In this document: positions 27,542-36,288 of the stretch, piece after piece
How the letters are laid out: each line of letters opens with the position of its first letter
Numbering within the stretch: the first letter of the stretch is position 1
Source: Mesorhizobium_K sp040049215
GTDB lineage: Bacteria > Pseudomonadota > Alphaproteobacteria > Rhizobiales > Rhizobiaceae
DNA: 64,000 nt
Assembly (NCBI RefSeq): GCF_040049215.1
Contig: NZ_JBDZDN010000001.1
Location: forward strand, 558,001-622,000
Direction: 5' to 3'
Position numbers and translations under genes: made by a program
The notes under the pieces: generated by a model
Database searches by the model: none
Seen by the model: the letters and a program-made list of their open reading frames with translations, nothing else
Told to the model about the DNA's origin: nothing

Positions 27542-28588
27542 TCATTGCTGTGCGCGTGATGGGGCGAGCCTGTAGTGGCTGATGCCCCAGGCTTTTCCGC
27601 CGGAATGGCCAAACAGTCCTGACGTCGTAAGGAAGAACAGCCGCCAGCGGCGACGCCAGAGTGCCGCGTCCCTGCCGTATACGTCGCGCAGTATGACCTC
27701 TAATTCGTCGGCGTTCCGGTCGTAGTTGGCGAGCCACGCGTCGGCGGTCCGCCGATAGTGGTCGCCGCTCCAACGCCAGTCCTGTTCGACCGTGAAGCTC
27801 TGCGGGAACTCCCGCATCAGCCCGTGACTGGGCATGATACCGCCGGTGAAGAAGTGTTTCGCAATCCAGTCGGCGGGATTGTCGCGGTCGAAGCGGTAAG
27901 GCGTCATTGCATGGCTGAAAACGTGGATGAAGGCGCGACCGTCCGAGACGAGCCATCGTTTCATGCGCTCCAGAAGCCGCCCCCAGTTCGCCATGTGCTC
28001 GAACATCTCTACCGAGACGACGCGGTCAAAGGTCATGTCGGTCGAAAAATCGTTCATGTCGGCCGTCACGATCGTCAGGTTCGACAACCCTCGCTTCGCT
28101 GCCTCGGCGTCTATGAATGCGCGTTGTGAATGCGAGTTGGAAACCGATGTTATGCGAGCGTTGGGGAACCGCTCTGCCATCCAGAGCGACAGTGAGCCCC
28201 AGCCGCAGCCGAGTTCGAGGATCGCCTGCCCGTCCTGGAGCTCGGCATGCTCGGCGGTCTGCGCAAGCGCGTGTTCCTCCGCTTCATCGAGCGAGGTTTC
28301 AGGCGTCGGGAAAAGACAGCACGAATATTTACGGCGAGGCCCGAGAACCAGACTGAAGAAGCGCTCGGGAAGTTCGTAGTGCTGCGCGTTTGCGTCGGCG
28401 GTGTGTGTCGCGACGGGATAGTTCGCCATGCCTTCGGCAAAACGTCTGCCGGATTCCGGCTGCGAGGCCGTCATCCGCCGGTCGGTGCGCGCAACCAGAA
28501 CGCCGATGGCACTCCTCAATATAACATCAGGCCACGAAAACGCCTCGCCCAGTTGAGTTGTCCGATCGATCAATCCCATTCGGATCAT
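27542..28588 (-). CDS. Cyclopropane-synthase-like SAM methyltransferase (short form)
   Basis: A 348-residue SAM-dependent methyltransferase of the CFA-synthase superfamily. The SAM-binding motif ILELGCGWGSLSLWMAERFP, VSVEMFEHMANWG and the product-site segment HFFTGGIMPSHGLM are visible. The N-terminal lipid-binding domain of full CFA synthases is shortened. The ATG at 28588 overlaps the DUF1295 stop (ATGA). It is the last gene of the rpoE-chrR operon. Related genes in the Rhodobacter sphaeroides singlet-oxygen response modify unsaturated acyl chains, including furan fatty acid formation; that role here is inference. Confidence 0.85.
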   Translation of the reverse strand: MIRMGLIDRTTQLGEAFSWPDVILRSAIGVLVARTDRRMTASQPESGRRFAEGMANYPVATHTADANAQHYELPERFFSLVLGPRRKYSCCLFPTPETSLDEAEEHALAQTAEHAELQDGQAILELGCGWGSLSLWMAERFPNARITSVSNSHSQRAFIDAEAAKRGLSNLTIVTADMNDFSTDMTFDRVVSVEMFEHMANWGRLLERMKRWLVSDGRAFIHVFSHAMTPYRFDRDNPADWIAKHFFTGGIMPSHGLMREFPQSFTVEQDWRWSGDHYRRTADAWLANYDRNADELEVILRDVYGRDAALWRRRWRLFFLTTSGLFGHSGGKAWGISHYRLAPSRAQQ

Positions 28589-29397
28589 CCCCGTTTCTGG
28601 CCCGGCGGTAGAGGAAAAAAGACGCTGGTCCTCGCCTGGTAGCCGCGATAGGCGTCGCCGCGCGTGGCCAGCATATGGTCCTCGAGCGGCGGCACGCCGG
28701 ACACATAGGCGAGCAGCCAGTACATGCATGCCGGCGCGGCAAGCGCGAGCCAGCCCCAATCCCACGCGCCGATCGCCAGCAGGGGATAGGCGAGCCAGCC
28801 AAGCCACTCAAAAAAATAGTTTGGATGTCGCGACCAGCGCCAAAGGCGGACATCGCATACCTTGCCGCGATTTGCCGGGTCGGCGGAGAATTCGCGCAAC
28901 TGCCGGTCCGCCAGCGCCTCGCCACCGATTGCCACTGCCATGACGACGATGGCAAGCCAATCCTGCAGCCGCAGCTCCTGCTCGGGATTTGCCGCGGCGA
29001 GGACCATGGCGGCGCCGAGGGGAATGCTGACCAGAGCCTGCTTCTGCAGCAGCAAGAACATCTGGCGCGGCGCGGCGCCGCTCCAGCCTCTGATCAGCGC
29101 AGCGTAACGGGGATCATCCGCGATGCCGCGCGTCCTGCGCGCTATGTGAAGGCCGAGCCGAACCGCCCATAGACCAGCAAAGACGGCGACCAGCATCCGT
29201 CGCGACAAAAGTGCATCGGAACCGGTGGGCGGCACAATCGCGCCTGCAATCCCGACGAACCCCACGCTGAAGGTCCAGACCGTGTCCACCCATCCCGAAT
29301 TCCCGGTCCGCCGCCACGCAAGCCATGCGAGCGTCATGCCGGCGCAAAGCGCGAGGGCGATGCAAAGCAGCGTTAGCAGAAGGATTGAAATCGTCAC
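28585..29397 (-). CDS. DUF1295 membrane protein
   Basis: A 270-residue protein with about seven hydrophobic helices and the C-terminal DUF1295 pattern: FSADPANRGKVCDVRLWRWS, RHPNYFFEWLGW, and a closing G-D-A-Y-R-G-Y-Q-x-R-T-S-x-F-F-P. The family is related to steroid 5-alpha-reductases and isoprenylcysteine methyltransferases. A GTG at 29397 is the preferred start, 14 bp after chrR with GAGGG upstream; the longer frame would overlap chrR by 85 bp. Probably an enzyme of the lipid pathway. Confidence 0.82.
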   Translation of the reverse strand: MTISILLLTLLCIALALCAGMTLAWLAWRRTGNSGWVDTVWTFSVGFVGIAGAIVPPTGSDALLSRRMLVAVFAGLWAVRLGLHIARRTRGIADDPRYAALIRGWSGAAPRQMFLLLQKQALVSIPLGAAMVLAAANPEQELRLQDWLAIVVMAVAIGGEALADRQLREFSADPANRGKVCDVRLWRWSRHPNYFFEWLGWLAYPLLAIGAWDWGWLALAAPACMYWLLAYVSGVPPLEDHMLATRGDAYRGYQARTSVFFPLPPGQKRG

Positions 29398-29411
29398 CGG
29401 GCCAATAACCC

Positions 29412-30035
29412 TCAAAGCCTGATCAGCGGCTGCAACAGCCGGCCTAGTCGGCTCTGCAGCCGAATCCCGCCCTGCAAGGCGACGATGCAGATGCATGGCA
29501 CGCCCTCGCAGACGGTCGGCTTGTGCTCCATCGTCTCGTCGGCCTCGTCGAAATCGCCGGGACCGAAACGGCCGAACTGATGTTCGAATGCGCCTTCAAG
29601 TACGCAGGTCCACTCATAGCCAATGTGCTTGTGATGCGGCAGCTTCGTTCCGGGCGCAGCCTTCAGCATGAAGACCTTGATGCCGTCCGCTTCGGGAACC
29701 GAAACAGATCGCTGATGCACGCCCGGCCCGACCCAGCGCCACGGTCCCAGCTCATAGCGGTCGAGCGGGTCGCGTTCGGACGAGGCACCGGGCGGCACCG
29801 TATCGTCACCTATCTGCCGCAGCGCATTCTCCAGCGCGTCGCTCCTCAGCGGAACCGCAGTTGCCAGCTCCAGCAGGGCACCGCCGACCGCCTCGTACCG
29901 GGCGACCTGAAGATCGCACGCGGCGCAGCGGGCAACATGCATCGACACGACCAATCGGCGCGCCTCGTCAAGCGTACCGGCGGCATAACCGGCAAGCGTT
30001 TCATCAGTCGGGTGATGGGTAGCGGCATTGGTCAT
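29412..30035 (-). CDS. chrR: ChrR zinc anti-sigma factor
   Basis: Zn-binding anti-sigma that holds RpoE inactive until singlet oxygen or organic hydroperoxide stress. In its 207 residues the N-terminal ASD site is H8, H33, C37, C40 (HVARCAACD), and the C-terminal cupin site is H135, H137, E141, H171. Both sets have exactly the spacing of the R. sphaeroides ChrR ligands. The start overlaps the rpoE stop by ATGA, giving coupled synthesis of sigma and anti-sigma. Confidence 0.95.
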   Translation of the reverse strand: MTNAATHHPTDETLAGYAAGTLDEARRLVVSMHVARCAACDLQVARYEAVGGALLELATAVPLRSDALENALRQIGDDTVPPGASSERDPLDRYELGPWRWVGPGVHQRSVSVPEADGIKVFMLKAAPGTKLPHHKHIGYEWTCVLEGAFEHQFGRFGPGDFDEADETMEHKPTVCEGVPCICIVALQGGIRLQSRLGRLLQPLIRL

Positions 30036-30583
30036 TTCAGTTCACCAAGTCGATCGCGCAGGCGCTGCAAGGCAAGCCTGATTCGCGACTTCACAGTTCC
30101 GAGCGGAATCTCCAGAAGATCGGCGATCTCCGAATGCGCCAGCCCGTCGAAAAACGATAGACGGATGACCCGCAGCTGCTCGTGCGGCAGCGTTGCGATG
30201 GTCGCCCGGACGAGGCCCTCGCGTTCGGCAACCAGCAGGTGCAACTCGGGCTCGTCCAAGTCTTCTTCCTCTGGTTCGCCCTGTTCCTTAAGCCATGCGG
30301 CTGCCCTGGTCTCGCGTCTCATCAGGTCGACGCTGACGTTCCTCGCGATCGAGTAGACCCAGGCCGATGCGCTCGCACGGCCGGGATCGAACTGCGCCGC
30401 CTTGCGCCAAATACGCAGCAGCGTTTCCTGTGCAAGGTCTTCTGCACGGTCCGTGTTTGCGCCCCTGCGCATCATCATCGCCTTCAGCCGCGGCGCGTAG
30501 TGCATGAACAGCTCCGCGAACGCCCCACGGTCCTGGGTCGCCGCGATCCGCGTGATCAGCCGGGCTGGATCAAATTCCACCAT
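30032..30583 (-). CDS. rpoE: ECF sigma factor RpoE, ECF11 group
   Basis: Extracytoplasmic-function sigma factor, 183 residues. Region 2 (FAELFMHYAPRLKAMMMRRG, DRAEDLAQETLLRIWRKAAQ, SAWVYSIARNVSVDLMRRE) and region 4 (LPHEQLRVIRLSFFDGLAHS, IPLGTVKSRIRLALQRLR) are complete. The ATG at 30583 (MVEFDP) is preferred; the frame also allows an earlier ATG at 30622 close to the promoter. It is cotranscribed with chrR and probably drives both flanking promoter-like elements. Confidence 0.93.
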   Translation of the reverse strand: MVEFDPARLITRIAATQDRGAFAELFMHYAPRLKAMMMRRGANTDRAEDLAQETLLRIWRKAAQFDPGRASASAWVYSIARNVSVDLMRRETRAAAWLKEQGEPEEEDLDEPELHLLVAEREGLVRATIATLPHEQLRVIRLSFFDGLAHSEIADLLEIPLGTVKSRIRLALQRLRDRLGELK

Positions 30584-30659
30584 CGCTGTGCAGTATACGT
30601 TCAAGCGTGCTCCGGCTGGCAAGAAAGCGCCGCGATTTCGCTTTCCGTCAATTTGTGAT

Positions 30660-30688
30660 GGTTACGAATGAGGAGTCGGATTGGATCA
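30660..30688 (-). promoter_or_regulatory. RpoE-type promoter driving rpoE-chrR-DUF1295-methyltransferase
   Basis: On the minus strand TGATCC (30688-30683), 17 bases, then GTAACC (30665-30660). It matches the known alphaproteobacterial RpoE consensus (TGATCC in the -35) and is identical in both hexamers and spacing to the divergent element a few bases away. It implies autoregulation. Confidence 0.8.
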
Positions 30689-30695
30689 CAAGCTA

Positions 30696-30724
30696 TGATC
30701 CGACCGCGAGTTTCAGTCGTAACC
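30696..30724 (+). promoter_or_regulatory. RpoE-type promoter driving the flavin oxidoreductase operon
   Basis: TGATCC (30696-30701), 17 bases, GTAACC (30719-30724). It is the divergent twin of the rpoE promoter, the two -35 elements being only 7 bp apart. The expected start of transcription lies about 40 nt before the ATG at 30769. Confidence 0.8.
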
Positions 30725-30768
30725 TCTGAGCATCGGCGGCAATTGCGACCGGCGGCCAGGGGTCAGGA

Positions 30769-32133
30769 ATGAACTTGCACGAGGGACGGAAGCGTATCGC
30801 GGTTGTCGGGGCGGGTATTTCCGGCCTGTCTGCCGCCTGGCTGCTTGGAACGCGGCATGAGGTCGTACTGTACGAACGAGACACCAGGCTTGGCGGCCAT
30901 TCGAACACGGTGTTCGTGAATGGCCGGCACGGGCCATTGTCCGTCGATACCGGCTTCATTGTTTACAACGAGACGACTTATCCCAACCTCACGGCGCTCT
31001 TCGGTCATTTGGGTGTCGCCACGAAAACCTCGGAAATGTCGTTCGGCTTTTCGCGCGACGGGGGACGGCTCGAATATTGCGGCGCCGGCCTCCGCGGGCT
31101 GTTTGCGCAGAAACGCAACCTCTCCAATCCGCGTTTCTGGTCAATGCTGCGCGACCTCGTCCGCTTTTACAAATCGGCCGCGGCCGACATCGCACGCCTG
31201 CCGGCATCCCATACGCTCGGCGACTATCTGCAGCAGGGTCGCTACGGGGTGGCTTTCCGTGACGATCACCTGCTGCCGATGGCCGGCGCAATCTGGTCGG
31301 CGCCCAGTTCTGCTATTCTCGGCTATCCTGCCATCGCCTTCATACGCTTCTTCGACAACCACGGCCTCCTCATGTTGAGCGGCCGGCCGCAATGGCGGAC
31401 CGTCGAGGGTGGCAGCATTGCCTATGTCCGCAAGCTGGCGGACGCGTTCGCTGGGTGCGTCCGCCTCGGGGCCGAGATCGCTTCGATCCGCCGCCAGGAA
31501 GGCGAGGTCGTCGTCCAGGATCGATTGTCCGGCGCCGAGCGGTTCGACGACGTGATCATCGCCGCGCACGCCGACCAGGCGCTCGGCCTGCTGACGGATG
31601 CGTCACGTGAGGAACGGGAATTGCTGGGCGCATTCCGCTACAGCCGCAACGAGGCTGTGCTGCACACAGACACCTCCACCATGCCGCGCCGTCGTTCGGT
31701 GTGGTCGAGCTGGAACCACGTCGACGGCCGGGCCGATGACGAGGCCGTCCGCGTGACCTACTGGATGAATCGCCTGCAAGCCCTTGAGACCGACGAACCG
31801 ATGCTGGTCACGCTCAACCCACGTGCTCCGATCAGCGAGGATCTGGTCCTGCATCGCGAGACCTACCGGCACCCTCTGTTCGACCGTTCCGCCATCGAAG
31901 CGCAGCAGCGGCTGTGGTCGCTGCAGGGCCAGCGTCGAACTTGGTTCTGCGGCGCGTATTTCGGTTCTGGCTTCCACGAGGACGGGCTGCAATCGGGGCT
32001 CGCCGTCGCAGAAGCGCTCGGCGGCGTGAAGCGTCCGTGGACAGTGGCCGGGGAATCGTCGCGCATTACGCTGCCGGAGACGTGGCCGACGATCCGCGCC
32101 GTTCCGCAGAGGCTGCGGGAGAATGCCGCATGA
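30769..32133 (+). CDS. FAD-dependent oxidoreductase (amine-oxidase-like)
   Basis: A 454-residue flavoprotein with the FAD dinucleotide motif I-A-V-V-G-A-G-I-S-G-L-S-A-A-W near residues 10-25 and the following LGGHSNTV, typical of amine-oxidase/phytoene-desaturase-like enzymes. The conserved VDTGFIVYNE and GAIWSAPSSAILGYPAIAFI segments match proteins that regularly precede DUF1365 and CFA-synthase genes. It overlaps DUF1365 by ATGA. A role in acyl-chain desaturation or oxidation within the RpoE lipid pathway is inferred. Confidence 0.87.
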   Translation: MNLHEGRKRIAVVGAGISGLSAAWLLGTRHEVVLYERDTRLGGHSNTVFVNGRHGPLSVDTGFIVYNETTYPNLTALFGHLGVATKTSEMSFGFSRDGGRLEYCGAGLRGLFAQKRNLSNPRFWSMLRDLVRFYKSAAADIARLPASHTLGDYLQQGRYGVAFRDDHLLPMAGAIWSAPSSAILGYPAIAFIRFFDNHGLLMLSGRPQWRTVEGGSIAYVRKLADAFAGCVRLGAEIASIRRQEGEVVVQDRLSGAERFDDVIIAAHADQALGLLTDASREERELLGAFRYSRNEAVLHTDTSTMPRRRSVWSSWNHVDGRADDEAVRVTYWMNRLQALETDEPMLVTLNPRAPISEDLVLHRETYRHPLFDRSAIEAQQRLWSLQGQRRTWFCGAYFGSGFHEDGLQSGLAVAEALGGVKRPWTVAGESSRITLPETWPTIRAVPQRLRENAA

Positions 32134-32900
32134 CCGCCTCGGCGCTCTATTTAGGAACGGTCTTGCATCGCCGGTTGCGGCCGTGCGTACACGCATTGCG
32201 CTATCGGCTTTTCTGGATGCTTTTCGATCTCGACGAGCTTCCCGAACTGCCCAAGCAAAGCATCCTTTTCTCTTACAACCGCTTCAACATCCTCTGCTTT
32301 CACGACCGGGATCACGGAGACGGGAGCGGAGCCGCGCTTCGCCCGCAGCTCGAAAGGACGCTCGCGGAACACCACATAACCCTAGACGGCGGCTCGATCC
32401 GCCTGTTCTGCATGCCCCGCGTATGCGGCTACGGCTTCAATCCGATAAGCGTCTACTTTTGTCATCACGCAGAGGGACCGCTCGCGGCAATCGTCTACGA
32501 GGTGCACAATACCTTTGGTGAAAGGCACAGCTATGTTTTCGACGCGCGCGCCCATGCCGCGCCCGCAATGCATGGCTGCCACAAGCATCTCCACGTGTCG
32601 CCCTTCATGGACATGGATATGCGATACGAATTCAGGACCCTGCTTCCCGGGGAACGCTTCGCGCTTGCCATACGCGGCTCGGATGATGGCGGGACGCTGA
32701 TCCATGCATCGCTGGCAGCCGTGGCCAGGCCGTTTACAACCGCCAACCTACTGCTCGCGTTGCTGCTCTATCCGCTGCTGACGTTCAAGGTCACGGTATC
32801 GATCCACTGGCACGCCTTGCTCCTGTGGCTCAAAGGCGTTGCAGTTCGGCCGAAGCCGTCGCCGCCCACCCACCCCACTACCCCCGTTCGAGCGGCTTGA
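32130..32900 (+). CDS. DUF1365 protein
   Basis: A 256-residue protein with family motifs: LYLGTVLHRRLRPCVHALRY, the FRLFW-like RLFWMLFDLDELPEL, MPRVCGYGFNPISVYFCHH, and KHLHVSPFMDMDMRYEF. A C-terminal hydrophobic stretch (LLLALLLYPLLTFKVTVSIH) may anchor it. DUF1365 has no proven chemistry but is almost always located between this flavoprotein and a CFA synthase. Start overlaps the upstream stop (ATGA); the stop is 3 bp before the next gene. Confidence 0.88.
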   Translation: MTASALYLGTVLHRRLRPCVHALRYRLFWMLFDLDELPELPKQSILFSYNRFNILCFHDRDHGDGSGAALRPQLERTLAEHHITLDGGSIRLFCMPRVCGYGFNPISVYFCHHAEGPLAAIVYEVHNTFGERHSYVFDARAHAAPAMHGCHKHLHVSPFMDMDMRYEFRTLLPGERFALAIRGSDDGGTLIHASLAAVARPFTTANLLLALLLYPLLTFKVTVSIHWHALLLWLKGVAVRPKPSPPTHPTTPVRAA

Positions 32901-32903
32901 ATC

Positions 32904-34127
32904 ATGACAGGGAAATCCGAGGCTAGAGAGATTAACGCCGTCGACGCTCACCCAAGCGGCCTTCAAGCCCGGCTTGCGTCGCGGCTGGTCCCCCCGATTG
33001 CCGCAGGAAGACTCGTCGTCGAGTTCTCGTCGGGAGCTTGCATCGAACGCGTCGGCAGGAAGCCTGGTCCGGACGTCCGGATTCGATTGCATCGCTGGCG
33101 GGCGCTCATACGCTTTGTGGTTGGCGGCCAGGTCGGCTTCGCGAGTTCCTATCTCGATGGCGACTGGTCGACGTCTGATCTGGTGCGCCTGTTCGAACTC
33201 TTCATGCTAAACGAGGAATGCTTGCAGCCTCCCCCGTCCGCGACGCTGGCGGCACGGATTCTAGCCCGCCTGCGCCACGGCTTGCACAAGAACACCAGAC
33301 GCGGAAGCAAACGCAACATCGCCGAGCACTACGACCTCGGCAATAATTTCTACGCCCCGTGGCTCGACCGGGGCATGACCTATTCAGCGGCGATGTTCGA
33401 CGGCAACGAAACGCTCGAGGAAGCCCAGGAAAACAAGATCCGGCGTGTCGCCGACTTTCTGGAGCTTGAGGGTGGCGAGCGCGTGTTGGAGATCGGCTGC
33501 GGCTGGGGGGCACTTGCCGAGCACCTAGTACGGCGGCGCGGATGCCACGTAACCGGCATCACGCTTTCCCAAGAGCAGTTTTCCTACGCCTGCGACCGAC
33601 TCCGGCCTGAAATTGGTTTGGGCGCCGCCGAGCTGCGTCTGCAGGACTACCGCGACGTCGACGGGCGTTTCGACCGGATCGTTGCCGTCGAGATGTTCGA
33701 GGCTGTTGGTGAAGCATACTGGAGGATATATTTCGACGCGCTGCGGCAGAGGCTCGTTCATGGCGGCACAGCGGTCCTCCAAGTAATAACGATCGCGGAG
33801 GAGCGTTTCCAGCGCTATAAGAGCTCGCCGGATTTCATCCAGCGCTATATCTTTCCGGGCGGCATGCTTCCGACAAAGGCGCACCTCCACGAGCTGGCGG
33901 CCAACGCCGGTCTGAGCGTCACTTCAGAGATTGCGTTCGGACACGGCTATGCGCGCACGTTAGCCGAATGGCGAATGCGTTTCCGACAAGCCTGGCCGCG
34001 ACTGGAACCGTTCGGCTTCGACGAACGATTCCGCCGCATGTGGGAATACTACTTGTCCTACTGTGAAGTAGGTTTCAACGTGAACGCTACTGACGTAGTA
34101 CTACTTCAACTCAAGGCGCCAAATTGA
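32904..34127 (+). CDS. Cyclopropane-fatty-acyl-phospholipid synthase family protein
   Basis: A 407-residue methyltransferase acting on unsaturated acyl chains of membrane phospholipids. It has a full N-terminal lipid-binding domain, then NIAEHYDLGNNFYAPWLDRG, M-T-Y-S-A-A-M-F, the SAM motif VLEIGCGWGALAEH near residue 193, and YIFPGGMLPTKAHL. It is the last gene of the flavoprotein operon, and a shorter paralog closes the divergent operon. Either true cyclopropane synthesis or methylation leading to other modified fatty acids is possible. Confidence 0.88.
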   Translation: MTGKSEAREINAVDAHPSGLQARLASRLVPPIAAGRLVVEFSSGACIERVGRKPGPDVRIRLHRWRALIRFVVGGQVGFASSYLDGDWSTSDLVRLFELFMLNEECLQPPPSATLAARILARLRHGLHKNTRRGSKRNIAEHYDLGNNFYAPWLDRGMTYSAAMFDGNETLEEAQENKIRRVADFLELEGGERVLEIGCGWGALAEHLVRRRGCHVTGITLSQEQFSYACDRLRPEIGLGAAELRLQDYRDVDGRFDRIVAVEMFEAVGEAYWRIYFDALRQRLVHGGTAVLQVITIAEERFQRYKSSPDFIQRYIFPGGMLPTKAHLHELAANAGLSVTSEIAFGHGYARTLAEWRMRFRQAWPRLEPFGFDERFRRMWEYYLSYCEVGFNVNATDVVLLQLKAPN

Positions 34128-34594
34128 CAGACGAACATAAACAGCGCCCCCTCTGTAGACGGCAGGCTGTCTCCGTTTTGCGAGCTGTAGGTCGGAAGTT
34201 GATCGACTGCTAGCTGTCGCTTAGTCCAAATCTGGGTAATGCAGGTGTTGTGGATGGCCGGGATGGGCCGTGAACGGACTGGCGGCTTCCAGGCGCAGAA
34301 CTTGAATTGCGGACATTCCGATCGGCGAACGGCGCTCCAGTACGGCGACGTTGCCGAGCAGCCTGATCAGCCATTCGTGCGGGACCGGGCCGCTGCCGGA
34401 AAGAACAGCGTGCTCCTCAACTAGGGCGCCGATGGACTGCGCTGGGCTTGCAATCCTGAGAAATTAAGCAGCTTCGGCCCGAACGGGCACGCCGGCCGCT
34501 GGTACGGCCCAGACCAACACGGGAACTGACCAGCAAGGTCGGATCGAAACGATAGCGGAAGTTCACCTTGTGCTCCTCCAGTGGGCCTGGGATG
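34128..34594. other. 467-bp gap without a recognisable gene
   Basis: Short frames on both strands show no family features. The segment separates the RpoE regulon from the rha locus. A weak minus-strand frame (around 34417-34665) contains a proline/glycine-rich run but overlaps the end of rhaK and looks incidental. I see no tRNA, repeat or terminator. Confidence 0.5.
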
Positions 34595-35971
34595 TCACCT
34601 GGCTGCAACTGCAGACCGCCACGCGGCAGCATACCGACGGAACGTTTCCAAACCGACTCCCACATCCTCTCGATCGCTCGATGCGATGACCGAGCGCGCC
34701 TTCCTAGCGAGCAACGCAGCGCCCATACTTGTACCGGTGCTCTCCCGCTCGCCGGTCACCACGGGCCGCTGCCCTGCTGCCTCCAGCATGGTCAGGTATG
34801 GCTTGTTTCCAGAGAAAGGACCTTCCACGACCACGATTCCCTCTGCGCCAATGAGGTCCAGGCAAGTCGTCGTCATTAGGGCGAGATACAACGAAACGGC
34901 CGCGTGACGGGCGCCGCCATGCGGTTCGGCGCCGACCCATTGCGCATGACGCCCCGGAAATGGCCCCGAACCTGCGATGGCCGAAGGCAACAGCATCGTA
35001 TGTCCGTCCAGCACCGCCGCGAGGTCGTCATCCGAGGGTTGCTCCGAATGGCCCTCCATGAGCAGTTCGAACTCCCGTCCGCCCATGAAGCGCGCCGACG
35101 GTACCAGGTCGCCGAACGCGTTGACATTGATCAGCGTGTCGCGCGCCGGGTCGAGCGGCGTGGAGGCGGCGCCGATGGCCATCGCAACGACCCAGGTGCC
35201 GGTCGAGACGACGGCGAAGGGCGGCTTGCGTGCCAAGAGATGCGGCAGCAGCGAGGCGTTGGAATCGTGGATGCCGCAAAGGACGGGCGTGGCCGGATCG
35301 AGGCCGGTACGGACTGCGATGGCGGGCAGCAGCGGGCCGAGTTCGTCGGACGCCTTGCGCGGCGGAGGGAAAAGTTCGCGCCAGCCCATCCGCTCGACGA
35401 GGGAGGAGAAGTCGCGCGCCCCGGGGTTCCAGAGGTCGGTATGACAGCCGAGCGAGGTGACCTCGCTTGCGACGACGCCGGTAAGCTTCGCGGCCCAGAA
35501 TTGCGGATAGGGGAGGATGACGCGCGCCTTCGCGAAGGCTTCCGGAAAGGTCTTCTGAAGCCAGAAGAGCTGCGCGCCGAGATTGAGGCCGGCGGGCAAC
35601 GCGGGCGTGCCGGTCTCCGAAAAAGGCGGGCGCACGGCTTCGTAGGCGCCGCGCAGCCGATCGGGACCATCGAATTCGTAGTCGAGGGCAGGCAGCGCGA
35701 GATCGCCCCCCGCGTCGACCAGCGCGGCGGTCGCGCCGTGCGTCGTGACCGAAATCGCATCGACGGGATGCTCGCGACCCAGCCCCGCCAGCCCGTCGAG
35801 GATGAAGGCCCAGAGTGCTTCGACGTCGTGGTGCGGATAGGGGCCGTCCATGCGCGGCCGGTTGGGCTGCCGGCGGGACGCCACTTCGCTCGACGTGTCG
35901 AGATCGACCAGAGCGACCTTCGCATTGGTCTTGCCGATGTCTATGACGGCGACGTGGCGGACGTCGGTCAT
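34595..35971 (-). CDS. rhaK: Rhamnulokinase, FGGY family
   Basis: Phosphorylates L-rhamnulose after isomerisation; in R. leguminosarum RhaK is also needed for rhamnose uptake. The 458 residues carry the N-terminal phosphate loop VAVIDIGKTNAKVALVD, the mid-protein CGIHDSNASLLPH, the STGTWVVAM segment and the C-terminal VVVEGPFSGN. It is the last gene of the seven-gene minus-strand operon; its ATG overlaps the rhaU stop (ATGA). Confidence 0.88.
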   Translation of the reverse strand: MTDVRHVAVIDIGKTNAKVALVDLDTSSEVASRRQPNRPRMDGPYPHHDVEALWAFILDGLAGLGREHPVDAISVTTHGATAALVDAGGDLALPALDYEFDGPDRLRGAYEAVRPPFSETGTPALPAGLNLGAQLFWLQKTFPEAFAKARVILPYPQFWAAKLTGVVASEVTSLGCHTDLWNPGARDFSSLVERMGWRELFPPPRKASDELGPLLPAIAVRTGLDPATPVLCGIHDSNASLLPHLLARKPPFAVVSTGTWVVAMAIGAASTPLDPARDTLINVNAFGDLVPSARFMGGREFELLMEGHSEQPSDDDLAAVLDGHTMLLPSAIAGSGPFPGRHAQWVGAEPHGGARHAAVSLYLALMTTTCLDLIGAEGIVVVEGPFSGNKPYLTMLEAAGQRPVVTGERESTGTSMGAALLARKARSVIASSDREDVGVGLETFRRYAAAWRSAVAAR

Positions 35972-36288
35972 TTCATGTGGAAGACGGTTTCGAGCGGCAC
36001 GGCGACCGGCTCATGGTCTGGCTTCGTTTCCATGATGTCCGCCATATGCGCCCACCAGCGTTTCATCACCGGATGGTTGGGAAGGTCCGCCATACGATGA
36101 TCGCCGCGCCGCCACAAAACGCCGAAGAGGGTGTTCGTCTCCTCGTCGAGGTGGATCGAATAGTCGGACATGCCGGCATCCTTCAGGAGCGTGACCAGAT
36201 CCGGCCAGATCTCGTCGTGCCGTTTGATGTATTCGGCCTTCATGCCCGGATGAAGCTTCATCCGGAACGCGTATTTCTCCGCCGTCAT
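35968..36288 (-). CDS. rhaU: L-rhamnose mutarotase
   Basis: A 106-residue protein that interconverts the alpha and beta anomers of L-rhamnose. The family pattern is complete: FRMKLHPGMKAEYIKRHDEI, W-P-D-L, AGMSDYSIHLDEETNTLFGV, M-K-R-W-W-A-H-M-A-D-I-M. The ATG at 36288 overlaps the rhaQ stop and the stop overlaps the rhaK start, so translation of the three is coupled. Confidence 0.94.
   Translation of the reverse strand: MTAEKYAFRMKLHPGMKAEYIKRHDEIWPDLVTLLKDAGMSDYSIHLDEETNTLFGVLWRRGDHRMADLPNHPVMKRWWAHMADIMETKPDHEPVAVPLETVFHMK

Noticed and set aside
34417..34665. Short minus-strand frame after the RpoE regulon
   Set aside because: Proline/glycine-rich, no start with a ribosome site, overlaps the end of rhaK in another frame and matches no family I know.
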